Of a DNA stretch of 64,000 nucleotides, positions 42,110 to 51,275 are shown in pieces (position 1 is the stretch's first letter; every line of letters starts with the position of its first letter). Origin of the DNA: Candidatus Competibacter phosphatis (GTDB lineage Bacteria > Pseudomonadota > Gammaproteobacteria > Competibacterales > Competibacteraceae); NCBI RefSeq assembly GCF_012939995.1, contig NZ_SPMZ01000008.1, forward strand, positions 93 to 64,092, read 5' to 3'. The notes beneath the pieces are model-generated. The model saw nothing but the letters and a program-made list of their open reading frames with translations. It made no database searches and was not told the origin of the DNA. A program made the translations under genes and the position numbers.

Positions 42110-42416
42110 ATGAAGAAGTCTTTTATTGCTGCAAGTGGCTTGGCTTTATTGATGGGTTCCGGCATTGCCTTGGCGCAATGGAACAATGAGACCTTTCCGT
42201 CTTTTGAGGAAGTCGATGCCAACAAAGACGGTATGATCAGCATGGATGAAGCGAAAGCGCATCCGGGTACGGTCGCTGCGGTGACAAAAGGAAACCTAGC
42301 CAACGTCGAGGATTCCATGAAGAGCTTTTTTTAGTGCGGCCCATCAGCACGATAAAAACAAGCCTTACGATTCTCCCATGACTAAGGATGAATGGCAGGG
42401 CATGACCAGCCATTAA
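42110..42416 (+). CDS. Secreted EF-hand calcium-binding protein, frame broken at a T7 run
   Basis: From ATG 42110 (GGGAGA upstream): signal peptide MKKSFIAASGLALLMGSGIALAQ, then the EF-hand loop DANKDGMISMDE with Asp/Asn ligands at the canonical positions. As written it stops at 42332-42334, right after T7 (42326-42332), giving 74 residues. With six Ts it continues SAAHQHDKNKPYDSPMTKDEW to a TAA at 42414-42416, adding a second degenerate EF-like segment for about 101 residues. Probable periplasmic calcium-binding protein. Confidence 0.72.
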
Positions 42417-42834
42417 GCGGACATCGGTGGCGGGAAGCCGCTGTCATTCGCGCGCTCTTGGCCACGTTGGCACTGGGGTCAAATCACTGTAAGTCACCTT
42501 GCTGGATCGGTTGAGAAGGGAGGAGAGATTGAAGGCTGTTGTTTGGGAATCATGCGGCCTTTTGCATCATCAGGATCTCTTCAAGAAACGAAGATGCCGC
42601 CATGATTGCCAAAACGCACAGTCGGTACTGTGCCAGTGATCCAGTGAGGACGGATGAAAATCAGCCATCCCCCAGAAGAGGGGTGGCTGATTTTTCTCTA
42701 CGACACACCTCTTGCGAGTTCCCATGCACGGTTGGCCTTGGGAGGTATCCCCGCTATCTTGTCGTGCAAGAATGGGGCGGCGGGTGAGGACCATGCAATT
42801 TGGCCTCGATCTCCAAACACGAGAATAAATACGG
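42417..42834. other. Long intergenic stretch upstream of the MarC-type gene
   Basis: About 418 bases without a convincing gene. It contains a strong hairpin with a T tract (42657-42695) and, after it, a second GC-rich paired-looking stretch (42720-42790) before the TTG start at 42835. The layout could represent an attenuated leader, but no known riboswitch core was recognised. Confidence 0.35.
42657..42695. terminator. Strong intrinsic terminator-like hairpin (bidirectional)
   Basis: AAAA then TCAGCCATCCCC pairs with GGGGTGGCTGA, followed by TTTTT. About 11 base pairs with one G-T pair and a short purine-rich loop. The A tract on the left allows function on either strand. It separates the EF-hand gene from the MarC-type gene, or attenuates the latter. 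Confidence 0.8.
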
Positions 42835-43437
42835 TTGAAAGAGCAACTTCAGGCCATCGTGACGGTGCTGTCCCTGGTGAATCCCGCGATCTGTGCGATG
42901 ATGTTCGTGCATGGGGAGGTTGGGCGTTCTTTTGGCGGGCAGTTGATCGACGCCACGAAGGCGGGGTTGGCCATACTGGTGATTCTGGTGGGCGCCGCCC
43001 TCGTGGGGACCCAGTTGTTGCATCTGTTCGGCGTGTCTTTGGATGCTTTCATGGTGGCGGGTGGCGGTGTGCTGGCTTGGATGGGATTTGCCATGCTCAG
43101 CAGTCAGTCGACCGCATCGGCTTCGACCGTTGCGCAGGCAAACTCGGAACCATCGCTTACGCCATTGATCCTTTTCGCCGCCAGTCCAGGGACCATCACC
43201 GGAGTGATCACCCTCTCGGCCGCCCACACACGGTTGAAACTACCGATCACCGCTCTGGTGGCCATCGTCGTTGCGGTCATGGTTACGTGGCTCGTTATGT
43301 TGTTCTTCGCGCGTTTCACCGGTAAACAAGACGGTGGTGGATTCATTCGGGATACGATGACACGCCTGATGGGATTAATCGTCCTTTCCATGGGAGTTCA
43401 GTTTGCCCTCACGGGATTTCACGCATTCGCGGCCTGA
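42835..43437 (+). CDS. MarC-family integral membrane protein
   Basis: 200 residues with six predicted helices. TVLSLVNPAICAMMF at the N-terminus (the NP motif of helix 1), FGVSLDAFMVAGGGVLAWMGF, and TPLILFAASPGTITGVIT with the second conserved Pro-Gly segment match the MarC/SNG1-like family, whose role is unclear. The start is probably TTG 42835; no good Shine-Dalgarno, so the true N-terminus is uncertain. Confidence 0.85.
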   Translation: MKEQLQAIVTVLSLVNPAICAMMFVHGEVGRSFGGQLIDATKAGLAILVILVGAALVGTQLLHLFGVSLDAFMVAGGGVLAWMGFAMLSSQSTASASTVAQANSEPSLTPLILFAASPGTITGVITLSAAHTRLKLPITALVAIVVAVMVTWLVMLFFARFTGKQDGGGFIRDTMTRLMGLIVLSMGVQFALTGFHAFAA

Positions 43438-43505
43438 GAGTCAAGCTCTGCTCAATCCCGTTTGATCCAACATTGGGACAGGTTAATGCTAAGAGGAATA
43501 GACCT

Positions 43506-43638
43506 ATGCAAGATTTATTCGATGTACTAAGGGATATAGAAGGTACTGGCCTACTTTATATGCTCATCTTGGCGATAGGTTTTTTTGGGTATTGTCATCT
43601 ATGTGTTCACCGGAAAAAAAACGAGCCAAACGGTTTGA
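43506..43638 (+). CDS. Small single-helix membrane protein, CcoQ-like, frame uncertain at T7
   Basis: From ATG 43506 the protein begins MQDLFDVLRDIEGTGLLYML. As written, after T7 (43580-43586) the helix becomes GFFGYCHLCVHRKK and continues to 43706. With six Ts it reads AIGFLGIVIYVFTGKKTSQTV and stops at 43636-43638, a 43-residue protein with a clean membrane helix. FLGIVIxVxxGKK closely resembles the CcoQ subunit of cbb3 oxidases. No other cbb3 gene is in the window, so a CcoQ role is only a resemblance. The 236 bases that follow hold no gene. Confidence 0.5.
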
Positions 43639-43874
43639 TCAAGATGCTGAGATACCGTTTCTCGATGATGAAAGCAAAGGGTCCAAGCGGTAATTCGAGC
43701 GGTTAGCGATTCGATCCTGAGCGACTCGCCAGAATCGAAGTGCCTACGGGTTTACCGGCAAAAATATCAGCCTGAAACTGTAAACATCCTGAAGCGATAA
43801 GCAAGTCAATTGACGAAATAATGGTCCGAAAAATCCATTTATTACAGCTAGTCCGAAAACGGTAACAAAACGTT

Positions 43875-44287
43875 ATGGACGAGGGTGTCGCTATTTTTAC
43901 GCGCGTGTGGACCGATATCACCAGCGGCGCACATGCACCGCTATCGTTCCGCTTGATTATCCAGCCACTGGTCGCTGTTTTTTTTCGCGATCCGCTCCGG
44001 GATGCAAGACGCGCGGGCTGGCCGACCGCTATTTTTTTTGGGCCGTCGTCATGAGCGATCCGGTATACCGGCGAGAACTCCTGCAAGAAGGCTGGAAACA
44101 TGTGGGAAAAGTCTTCATTGCAGCCGTCGTGGTCGATGTCATCTATCAAATCATTGTGCGGCACTGGGTTTATCCATCCGAGGCATTGATGGTTGCCGCG
44201 ATCCTCTCGGTGTTGCCCTATCTGGTAATGCGTGGTCTTGTGAACCGTATCCTTAGCCGCGGGCGTGGCAGCAACGGGGCGATGTAA
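43875..44287 (+). CDS. Hypothetical membrane protein, frame broken at two T8 runs
   Basis: The ATG at 43875 starts MDEGVAIFTRVWTDITSGAH and reads to T8 at 43978-43985. With seven Ts it continues AIRSGMQDARAGRPLFF, and with T8 at 44032-44039 also reduced by one it goes on WAVVMSDPVYRRELLQEGW, KHVGKVFIAAVVVDVIYQII and a second helix near VAAILSVLPYLVMRGLVNR. The total is about 137 residues with two to three helices. The reconstructed order of helices and the connecting DARAGRP loop make sense only with both corrections. No family name is known to me. Confidence 0.6.
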
Positions 44288-44296
44288 GCTTGAAGT

Positions 44297-45071
44297 ATGG
44301 ACAATATCACTCACTATCCATTTCTCGTTTTCGCGATCTCCCTCATTGTGTTGTGGCTGTCAGCCTGGATTGGGCGATCCTTTCTCAGGACGCAACATAA
44401 GCTGGACACGGATACACATGAAGATCTTGGAGTTATCCTGGCTGCAACGTTGACCCTGCTCGGCCTCATTATCGGATTCAGTTTTTCGATGGCGATAGAA
44501 CGCTACGATCAACGCAAGAACTTCGAGGAGGCGGAAGCCAACGCGATCGGTACCGAATACGTTAGGGCTGACCTGCTGCCGGTTGCCGATGCGGAAAAAA
44601 ATACGCGCGTTGCTACAGAGCTACCTCGATCAGCGTATCTTGTTCTACACGGCCCAGCATGATCGACTGCTTCAGCAGAAAATCAATGTCCGTACCACTC
44701 AATTACAAAACGAACTGTGGTCCGCCATCCAGGTGCCAGCTGCGGCGCAGCCAACACCGATCGTTGCCCTGGCCGTTTCAGGCATGAACGATGTGTTGAA
44801 CTCACAGGGATACGCCCAGGCTGCTTTGTGGAACCGAATTCCCGCTGCGGCATGGGCTCTTATGATGGTGATCGCCATCTGTTGCAATGTGTTGGTCGGC
44901 TATGGTTTGCGAGACACCATAAGAGAAACCAAATTGCTGCCGGTTCTCCCGCTGATTGTCTCTATCGCATTCATGCTGATAGCAGACATCGATGCTCCAC
45001 GCCATGGTGTCATTCGCGTGACTCCCCAAAACCTGATTGGTCTTGCTGAATCTTTGCGTGTACCGCAGTAA
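44297..45071 (+). CDS. DUF4239 (bestrophin-like) membrane protein, frame broken at A7
   Basis: Part one from ATG 44297 has helices at about 10-28 and 47-66 and the conserved LTLLGLIIGFSFSMAIERYDQRKNFEEAEANAIGTEY segment of DUF4239 (residues about 50-90). It leaves frame at A7 (44595-44601); with six As it joins ADAEKIRALLQSYLDQRI and continues to 45071 through LQNELWSAIQ and two more helices (about 190-235). Total about 257 residues, normal for the family. It starts 10 bases after the previous gene. Function unknown, possibly a channel-like protein. Confidence 0.78.
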
Positions 45072-45209
45072 GCGGAGATCTTGCTTTCTCGTAGGTGCCA
45101 TATGACGCAGCCAATAAAGACGACTGGATGGCCATCGGTATGAAAGACATTCGAGAATTAAGATAGGATGTTGATTTTCAAGTACCAATAATCAACGGGG
45201 GAAATCCGC

Positions 45210-45599
45210 GTGTTAAATAAAGCCTTGCCTTCCTGGGGATTCGCAGCGACGTTCACTGTAGCGTTGGTTGGCTGCGCCGTGATGCAGAAAGATAATACCC
45301 AAACGACCGAACAAACCCTGTCCGCCGCTGGATTTCAGATGAAACTGGCCGATACGCCGGCGAAACTGGCTCAGTTACAAGGTCTGCCGCAACGCAAACT
45401 GGTACCGCAACAGCAAAACGGTGCTATCCGTTATGTCTATGTTGACGCCCAATATTGCCAGTGTGTGTATGCGGGGACCGAGACCAACTATCAAGAGTAC
45501 CAGAAGCTAGCTTTGCAACGCCAGATCGCTCTGGAAGAGGTATCGGCGGCGCAGATGGATACCATGGATTGGGAGATGTGGGGGCCGTGGGGCTGGTAA
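45210..45599 (+). CDS. Small lipoprotein
   Basis: 129 residues starting at GTG 45210 (GGGGGAAAT upstream). The N-terminal hydrophobic segment ends in a lipobox-like LVGC, so the protein is probably lipid-anchored. The mature part has a YVDAQYCQCVYAGTETNYQEY segment and ends in a Trp/Met-rich tail (MDWEMWGPWGW). No family name recognised. It is separated from neighbours by 138 and 117 bases, so it is likely monocistronic. Confidence 0.72.
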   Translation: MLNKALPSWGFAATFTVALVGCAVMQKDNTQTTEQTLSAAGFQMKLADTPAKLAQLQGLPQRKLVPQQQNGAIRYVYVDAQYCQCVYAGTETNYQEYQKLALQRQIALEEVSAAQMDTMDWEMWGPWGW

Positions 45600-45716
45600 C
45601 GGTATGACCTCTTGATCGATGAGGCCGGACCGATACTGAGTACAGTCTATCTTGTTTGAGCAACGGCTGGAGCCGATTCGGCGAATATGAATACCTTCCC
45701 ACCGAGAGTAACGATA

Positions 45717-46196
45717 ATGGCGAGAATTTGTTTTAGTCGACTAAGCAGCCTGTGTTCAGGGCTTTTGGCAGTCAGTTTCCTCGCTCTTTCCGCATGCGGC
45801 ACCATGCAAGTGCCTCCGACCGAGCAAAGCATCGCTGGTTTAGCGCCGGTCGGCACTGTAACCATGACCGAGACTGTCGCGGTCGGCATGACGGGAGGTA
45901 AAGGTTCATTGACCTTCCAAGGACAAAGCTATCCATTCATTCTGATCGGCAGTGTCGTCGGTCCGGGTGGCGCCTCCGAGATCAATGCCGTAGGCAAGGT
46001 GTACAAGCTGAACAAGCTGTCGGATTTCGAGGGTCTCTACTCCGAGGGAACCGGGCAAGCCGGGCTGGATACGTCGAATCAAGCCGATCTGTGGCTGCAG
46101 AACGAGGCGGGCGTGATTATGCATCTGACCGGTACCAGCGAAGGGGCCGTACTCTCACTGGGACGTAGTGAAGTTGAGATCAAGTTGACCAACTAA
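45717..46196 (+). CDS. Lipoprotein, paralogue of the next gene
   Basis: 159 residues from ATG 45717. Signal peptide with lipobox LSAC, then a beta-rich domain: GGKGSLTFQGQSYPFILIG, EINAVGKVYKLNKLSDFEG and ADLWLQNEAGVIMHLTG. The downstream gene has the same three blocks (GSGTLTFHGKKYPFKLKG, MSAVGEVYDMKKVSQFPG, GLRLQNENGVIMNL), so the two are a tandem duplication with one lipidated and one soluble copy. Function unknown. An earlier in-frame ATG at 45687 would extend the N-terminus before the signal peptide. Confidence 0.75.
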   Translation: MARICFSRLSSLCSGLLAVSFLALSACGTMQVPPTEQSIAGLAPVGTVTMTETVAVGMTGGKGSLTFQGQSYPFILIGSVVGPGGASEINAVGKVYKLNKLSDFEGLYSEGTGQAGLDTSNQADLWLQNEAGVIMHLTGTSEGAVLSLGRSEVEIKLTN

Positions 46197-46262
46197 CCAT
46201 CGCCTGCATGGGAGCGATGTATAACAAAGCAGAAAGTTGTTTCTAACCCGAGGAGAAATCTG

Positions 46263-46718
46263 ATGATGAAGAATGTTCGCACAATAACGGGCCATATTTT
46301 GCTGGTCGCGGCGTTGTTGGTGGGTGGTTTGGCGCTGGCGGCGGATGTGAAAAAGCCGGTCGGCAAGGTCTCGATTGAAGAGAAACAGTTCGGACTGATC
46401 CTGGGCGGCAGCACCGGCAGCGGGACGCTGACGTTCCACGGCAAGAAATACCCGTTCAAGCTCAAGGGGCTGAGCGCCGGCCTCGACGTGGGGGTTTCGA
46501 AGATGAGCGCCGTTGGTGAAGTGTACGATATGAAGAAAGTTTCCCAATTCCCCGGTACCTTCACCAAATTCGAAGCGAGCATCGCTTTGGGCGGCGGTGT
46601 GGGCGGCCTGCGCTTGCAAAACGAAAACGGGGTGATTATGAACCTGCGCTCACGCACCAAGGGGTTGAATCTCAATCTCGGAAACGTGACCGGTGTGACG
46701 GTTACAATGGACCAGTGA
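46263..46718 (+). CDS. Secreted protein, soluble paralogue of the preceding lipoprotein
   Basis: 151 residues with a signal peptide (ILLVAALLVGGLALAAD) and no lipobox, so it is periplasmic. It shares the GxGxLTFxGxxYPF, AVGxVYxxxKxSxFxG and LQNExGVIM blocks with the protein encoded 66 bases upstream. Its glycine-rich middle (IALGGGVGGL) suggests an amphipathic or beta segment. Followed by a hairpin terminator. Confidence 0.78.
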   Translation: MMKNVRTITGHILLVAALLVGGLALAADVKKPVGKVSIEEKQFGLILGGSTGSGTLTFHGKKYPFKLKGLSAGLDVGVSKMSAVGEVYDMKKVSQFPGTFTKFEASIALGGGVGGLRLQNENGVIMNLRSRTKGLNLNLGNVTGVTVTMDQ

Positions 46719-46766
46719 TATGTGTGCCCATTGATCCCCAACCTAAGTTGATTTCATAAGACAACT

Positions 46767-46785
46767 GGCCCCTTGTGGGGCCTTT
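46767..46785 (+). terminator. Probable intrinsic terminator after the paralogue pair
   Basis: GGCCCC (46767-46772), loop TTGT, GGGGCC (46777-46782), then TTT and a T-rich tail. It ends the two-gene block and is convergent with the PAS-GGDEF gene. The short T run makes it moderate in strength. Confidence 0.6.
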
Positions 46786-46915
46786 GTCCTTATAAAGCGC
46801 TTTCAGACAGGCCCGATGCGGACATGTGGCCGCCCCGGATGATGCCGCCAACTGGCGGATCCGCGCGCAGGTGCAGTTGATGTTTCCTAAATAAGGAGCG
46901 CCGATCTCGAGGTTT

Positions 46916-49166
46916 TTATCGGGAACACCGCTCGGCGCCGAACAACCAATAACGGTTGTGACCCGCCTGCTTGGCCAGATACATGGCTTGGTCGGCATGG
47001 CGTAGCAAGGTGTCCGCGTCGTCGCCGTCCAGCGGATGGAGAGCAACGCCGATGCTGGCGGTCACCGCAAGCGAATGCTCGCCGAGCACATGGGGCGTGG
47101 CCAGGGTGCTCAGCAGCCGGATGACGGCGCATTCGCATTCGCCCATGTCGCTCAATCCCCCGAACAGCACGACGAATTCGTCGCCGCCCAACCGCGCCAC
47201 CGTATCGCTGCAACGCATGCAGGTACGCAGGCGTTCGGCGACGGCGATCAACAGTCGGTCGCCGACGGCGTGGCCGAGGGTATCGTTGATTTGCTTGAAT
47301 CCGTCGAGATCAAGGTAGCAGACCGCGAGTAAGGTCCGTTGGCGCTTGGCTTGCGCGATGGCCTGTTGCAGCCGGTCGGCGAGCAGGGCGCGGTTGGGCA
47401 GTTGGGTGAGCGGGTCGTGGTAGGCCAAATTTTCCAGACGGCGCTGGCTGTCCTTGAGTGCGGTGATGTCGGCGAAGACGTTGACGTAGTGGGTGACACG
47501 GCCGGTGTCGTCGCGCACCGCCGCAATGCTGGCAATTTCCGCGTAGATCTCGCCGTTCTTCTTGCGATTCCATAGCTCGCCGGTCCAGAAGCCTTCTTCG
47601 AGCAAGGCCCGCCACAGAGCGACAAAAAAACTCGGGGTCATGGCGGCCAGACTGGAGGAGGCGTGGGTTGCGGCCGAGCACCTCCTCGCGGTCATAGCCG
47701 GTCAGCACGCTGAAGGTATCGTTGACCTCGACGATGCAGGCGTTGGCATCGGTGATAAGAATGCCCTCGTAGGCGTGTTTGAAGACGCTGGCGGCTAGTC
47801 GCAGTTGTTGTTCGGCCTGACGTTGGGCGGTGATATCTTCCTTGATTGAGAGAAAGTGGGTGATGCGTTCGTCCAAATTGCGCACGGGACTGATGATGGC
47901 CCGTTCCCAATACAGTGAGCCATCCTTACGCCGGTTGTGAAACTCGCCGGTCCAGATGCCGCCATCGGCGAGGGTTTGCCACAGCCGCCGATAATGGTCT
48001 GGCGGTGTCTCGCCCGATTTGAGCAGGCGCGGATTTTGGCCGAGTGCTTCCTCTTGGCTGTAGCCGGTGGCCTGAGTGAAATAGGGATTGACGTATTCGA
48101 TCCGGGCTTGCAGATCGGTGAGCACGATGGAAATCGGGATTTGTTCGATGGCTTGGTAGAGGCGGTGAATGGTTTCCTTGGCTTCTTGCTGCGCTTTGAG
48201 TAGAGCGAGCAAATGGCGTCGCTCGGTTGCGGCGGCGGCCTCGCCGCGAATCCTGGATAGCACCTCGCCCAGTTGCAGGGCCAGGGTTTCCGACATCCGA
48301 CAGCTCAGGTCGGGGATCGTATCGGCTTGATGGCTGGCGAGCTTGAGACAGGCGATCACCTGCTTGCCGTCTAGAATCGGAAGGATGGCGATGGCGCGTA
48401 GACCCTCTTCCCGAGTGGCCGAGGGCAGGTCTCGCGGGGCGGGATCGCGGAAGCTATAGCGCGGTTGGCCAGCGTGCGCGATCGCGCCGAGGCCGATATC
48501 GCCCGACAGCGTGCGCGTTGCTGCGGCATATTTGCTGGAGAGGCCACCGTGAACGATTAGCGTCAAATGGCCGTTCTGAGGGTCTACATCGTAGATGCCG
48601 CCGCAGTCGATGCCCGGCAACTCCAACGCGGAATCGAGGACCGCTCGCATTGCCGCTTCGGGGTCGGCGGCGATCCGTTGCAGCGCCAGTAACAGGTCGT
48701 GATGGGCGGTCAGCAGCCACTCGGCGTTCCTATGCGCGCTGACGTCCCGGTATATCCCGAGGATCAGACGAATGGCGCCGGTTTCGTCGCGTTGCGCGCT
48801 CAAGCGGTCGTGAATCCAGATATCGTGGCCGTCGCGGTGGCGGAAGCGGTATTCGTGCTCGATTCGATCCTTGTGTCGGAGCTGCTGCTGAAGCGCCAAC
48901 GCGACCGCCCGGTCGTCGGGGTGAACATGTGTGGTCCAGAAATCGGGTTGCCACCAGGCATCCGGCGGGTAGCCCGCGATGCTTTCGATTTCGGGGCTGA
49001 CGTGGATCGTTTGCAGGGCATCAATGTTTTCGGGGTCCGGTCGCAACAGGTAGGTGGCGGCGGGGATTTGATCGAACCAGGTCGTAAGTTGCCGGATCGC
49101 GTCGTCCAGGGTGTTTCCCAATGGGACCAGCCGCAGGTTGGAAGGGTCGCCGGGCGTGGTCATCAT
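46916..49166 (-). CDS. PAS/GAF diguanylate cyclase, frame broken at a T7 run (A7 on + strand)
   Basis: From 49166 the coding-strand frame encodes a first PAS domain (about 30-150), a GAF-like domain (about 155-300), a second PAS (about 335-450) and a third PAS that begins VFKHAYEGILITDANACIVE. It leaves frame after RHDPEFF at A7 (plus-strand 47624-47630). With six bases it reads DPEFFVALWRALLEEGFWTG and continues through the PAC segment and a GGDEF domain containing ARLGGDEFVVLFG, ending at 46916. Total about 749 residues. The GGDEF site is intact, so c-di-GMP synthesis is likely. No membrane segment. It lies 24 bases after zapE. Confidence 0.85.
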
Positions 49167-49190
49167 GAGTAGGCTCCACTGAGACGAGAC

Positions 49191-50303
49191 TTATGGCAGG
49201 TGTGGTCGTTCCAGGTACTCGTGCGACTGCATCTCTTGCAGACGGCTGACCGTGCGCTGAAACTCGAACTTCAGTTTTTCGCCCTGATACAGCTCCAGTG
49301 GCGAAGTGGCGGCGGATAGAATCAGCTTGACGCCGCGGTCGTAAAATTCGTCCACCATATTGATAAAGCGCCGCGCCTGGTTTTCCATCTGCCAATCCAT
49401 CGCCGGTACGTTGGAGATCAGTACGGTGTGGTAGCAGCGGGCAACTTCAATATAGTCGGTGGTGCCGCGCGGCCCGTCGCAAATCGCCCGGAAGTTGAAC
49501 CAGACGATGCCATCCGCTTCACGCAGCGTGGGAATGTAGCGGCCTTCGATTTCCACGTCGCCACCCCGATGGCCGGGTTCGGGCGCGATGTTGTCGAACA
49601 CTTCGTTCAGGATCTGTTCGGCCCGTTCGTCCAGCGGTGAGTGATAAATTTCGGCCTTTTCCAGGTAGCGCAGCCGGTAATCCACCCCGCCGTCCACGTT
49701 CAGAATATCCAGATGCTGCTTGAGCAGTTCGATCGCCGGCAGGAAACGGGCGCGTTGCAGGCCGTCCTTGTATAGATCGTCCGGCGGGATGTTGGACGTG
49801 GTGATCAGGGTAACGCCCTGGTTGAACAGCTCCCGCAGCAGGCCGTACAGCAGCATGGCGTCGGTGATGTCGGCGACGAAGAACTCGTCCAGGCAGATCA
49901 CCCGCGCTTGTTCGGCGAAGCGGCGCGCGACGATGCGCAGCGGGTCCTGCTGATTTTTCAGCGCCTTCAGTTCGGCGTGGACCGCCCGCATGAAGCTGTG
50001 AAAGTGAATGCGTTGCTTGTGTTCCAGCGGCAGGGCATCGACGAAGGTGTCCACCAGATAGGTTTTACCGCGTCCGACCCCGCCCCACAGATACAAGCCG
50101 CGCACGGCGAACGGCGCGGCGGCGGCTTTGTCGCGTCCGGCCAAGCGGGCGAGCAAACCCGGTTTTTTGCTGACGGGGGTCGGCTCCGGCTGGGCCATCA
50201 ATCGATCGTAGATTTTTTGCAGGGACTGCACCGCTCGTTCCTGGGCGGGATCGTGCTGGAAACCTTCCCGTTGCAGATCCTGGCGATAGCGTTCGTAAGG
50301 CAT
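49191..50303 (-). CDS. zapE: Cell division protein ZapE (AFG1-like ATPase)
   Basis: 370 residues. Walker A GGVGRGKTYLVDTFVDAL, the HFHSFM box, Walker B ARVICLDEFFVAD, sensor TTSNIPPDDLYKDGLQR and the C-terminal region LILSAATSPLELYQG are typical of the AFG1/ZapE family. In E. coli ZapE acts on Z-ring constriction. It sits between cysQ and the PAS-GGDEF gene with 24-base gaps on both sides, so a three-gene operon is likely. Confidence 0.93.
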   Translation of the reverse strand: MPYERYRQDLQREGFQHDPAQERAVQSLQKIYDRLMAQPEPTPVSKKPGLLARLAGRDKAAAAPFAVRGLYLWGGVGRGKTYLVDTFVDALPLEHKQRIHFHSFMRAVHAELKALKNQQDPLRIVARRFAEQARVICLDEFFVADITDAMLLYGLLRELFNQGVTLITTSNIPPDDLYKDGLQRARFLPAIELLKQHLDILNVDGGVDYRLRYLEKAEIYHSPLDERAEQILNEVFDNIAPEPGHRGGDVEIEGRYIPTLREADGIVWFNFRAICDGPRGTTDYIEVARCYHTVLISNVPAMDWQMENQARRFINMVDEFYDRGVKLILSAATSPLELYQGEKLKFEFQRTVSRLQEMQSHEYLERPHLP

Positions 50304-50327
50304 GGCGAAACTCGAAAGCGGGTTGTG

Positions 50328-51185
50328 CTAGTGGCCGGGCAGGGAAAGCGGTTGTCCGGCCTGGTTGCGCTGGGGGAGATATTGGGACCAGTCGCGGTTG
50401 GCGTCGCCGAAGGCGAAGAAATCCGGATTGATCAGCACCGGCCGGGCGTTGTAGCGCAGCGGTCGTAACTGCATGTCGGTCAGGTGGCCGCCGGCTTCCT
50501 CGACGATCGCTTGCGCGGCGGCGGTGTCCCACTCGCCGGTCGGTCCGAAGCGCGGGTACAGGTCGGCCGTGCCTTCGGCGATGAGGCAGGATTTCAGGGC
50601 GCTGCCCACGAACAGGTGGCGGTAATCGCCGAGCTGTTGCAGGTACTCCTGTAAACGCCGGCTGCGGTAGGATGCTTGGCTGGTGGTGACCCGGATCGAT
50701 GGTTGGCAAGCCCGCGCCACCTGAATGCGGCGGACTGGCTGGTTTCTCGGCCGCTTGTAGGCGCCGCCACCGCGCCAGGCGTGATAGCAAACGCCGTCGA
50801 CCGGCGACAGGATCAGTCCGAACACCGCTTCGTGGTTGTGGATCAGGGCGATGTTGATCGTAAACTGGTCGCTGCGCCGGATAAATTCGCGGGTGCCGTC
50901 CAGGGGGTCCACCAGCCACAGCCATTCCCAGCGGCTGCGTTCGGCGAAGCCGATGTCGGAGGCTTCCTCGGACAGAATCGGGATCTGGGGCGTCAGTTCC
51001 TTCAGGCCGCGCAGAATGCAGCGGTGGGCGGCGAAGTCGGCTTCGGTGACCGGACTTTGATCGGGCTTGGCGGTGACGCTGAAGGAGCCGGCGTACACGT
51101 CCAGAATCCGGCGCCCCGCTTCGCGGGCGATGTCCTGAACCGGTGCCGCCAGAGCGGGCAGGTCGATATCGGGGGCGTCGGTCAT
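50328..51185 (-). CDS. cysQ: 3'(2'),5'-bisphosphate nucleotidase CysQ
   Basis: Hydrolyses pAp, a by-product of sulfate assimilation and ACP synthesis. 285 residues from ATG 51185; an earlier in-frame start at 51239 adds 18 residues. The inositol-monophosphatase fold is marked by SPVTEADFAAHR, LSEEAS, VDPLDGTREFI (metal-binding D-x-x-D-G-T) and GEWDTAAAQAIVEEAGG. It is divergent from yrfG across about 90 bases, a frequent gammaproteobacterial arrangement. Confidence 0.92.
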   Translation of the reverse strand: MTDAPDIDLPALAAPVQDIAREAGRRILDVYAGSFSVTAKPDQSPVTEADFAAHRCILRGLKELTPQIPILSEEASDIGFAERSRWEWLWLVDPLDGTREFIRRSDQFTINIALIHNHEAVFGLILSPVDGVCYHAWRGGGAYKRPRNQPVRRIQVARACQPSIRVTTSQASYRSRRLQEYLQQLGDYRHLFVGSALKSCLIAEGTADLYPRFGPTGEWDTAAAQAIVEEAGGHLTDMQLRPLRYNARPVLINPDFFAFGDANRDWSQYLPQRNQAGQPLSLPGH

Positions 51186-51275
51186 GCCGGGGAGAACCTC
51201 GGAAGCGTCTGGATTGTATTTTACGTTCATTCTACACAATTTGCGGCCTGAGCCGTTGCCCCATCGGAGTTGCTT

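Noticed and set aside
43907-44287. 126-residue ORF starting at 43907
   Set aside because: Its N-terminal part is out of the real frame; only the portion after the second T8 belongs to the membrane protein that starts at 43875.
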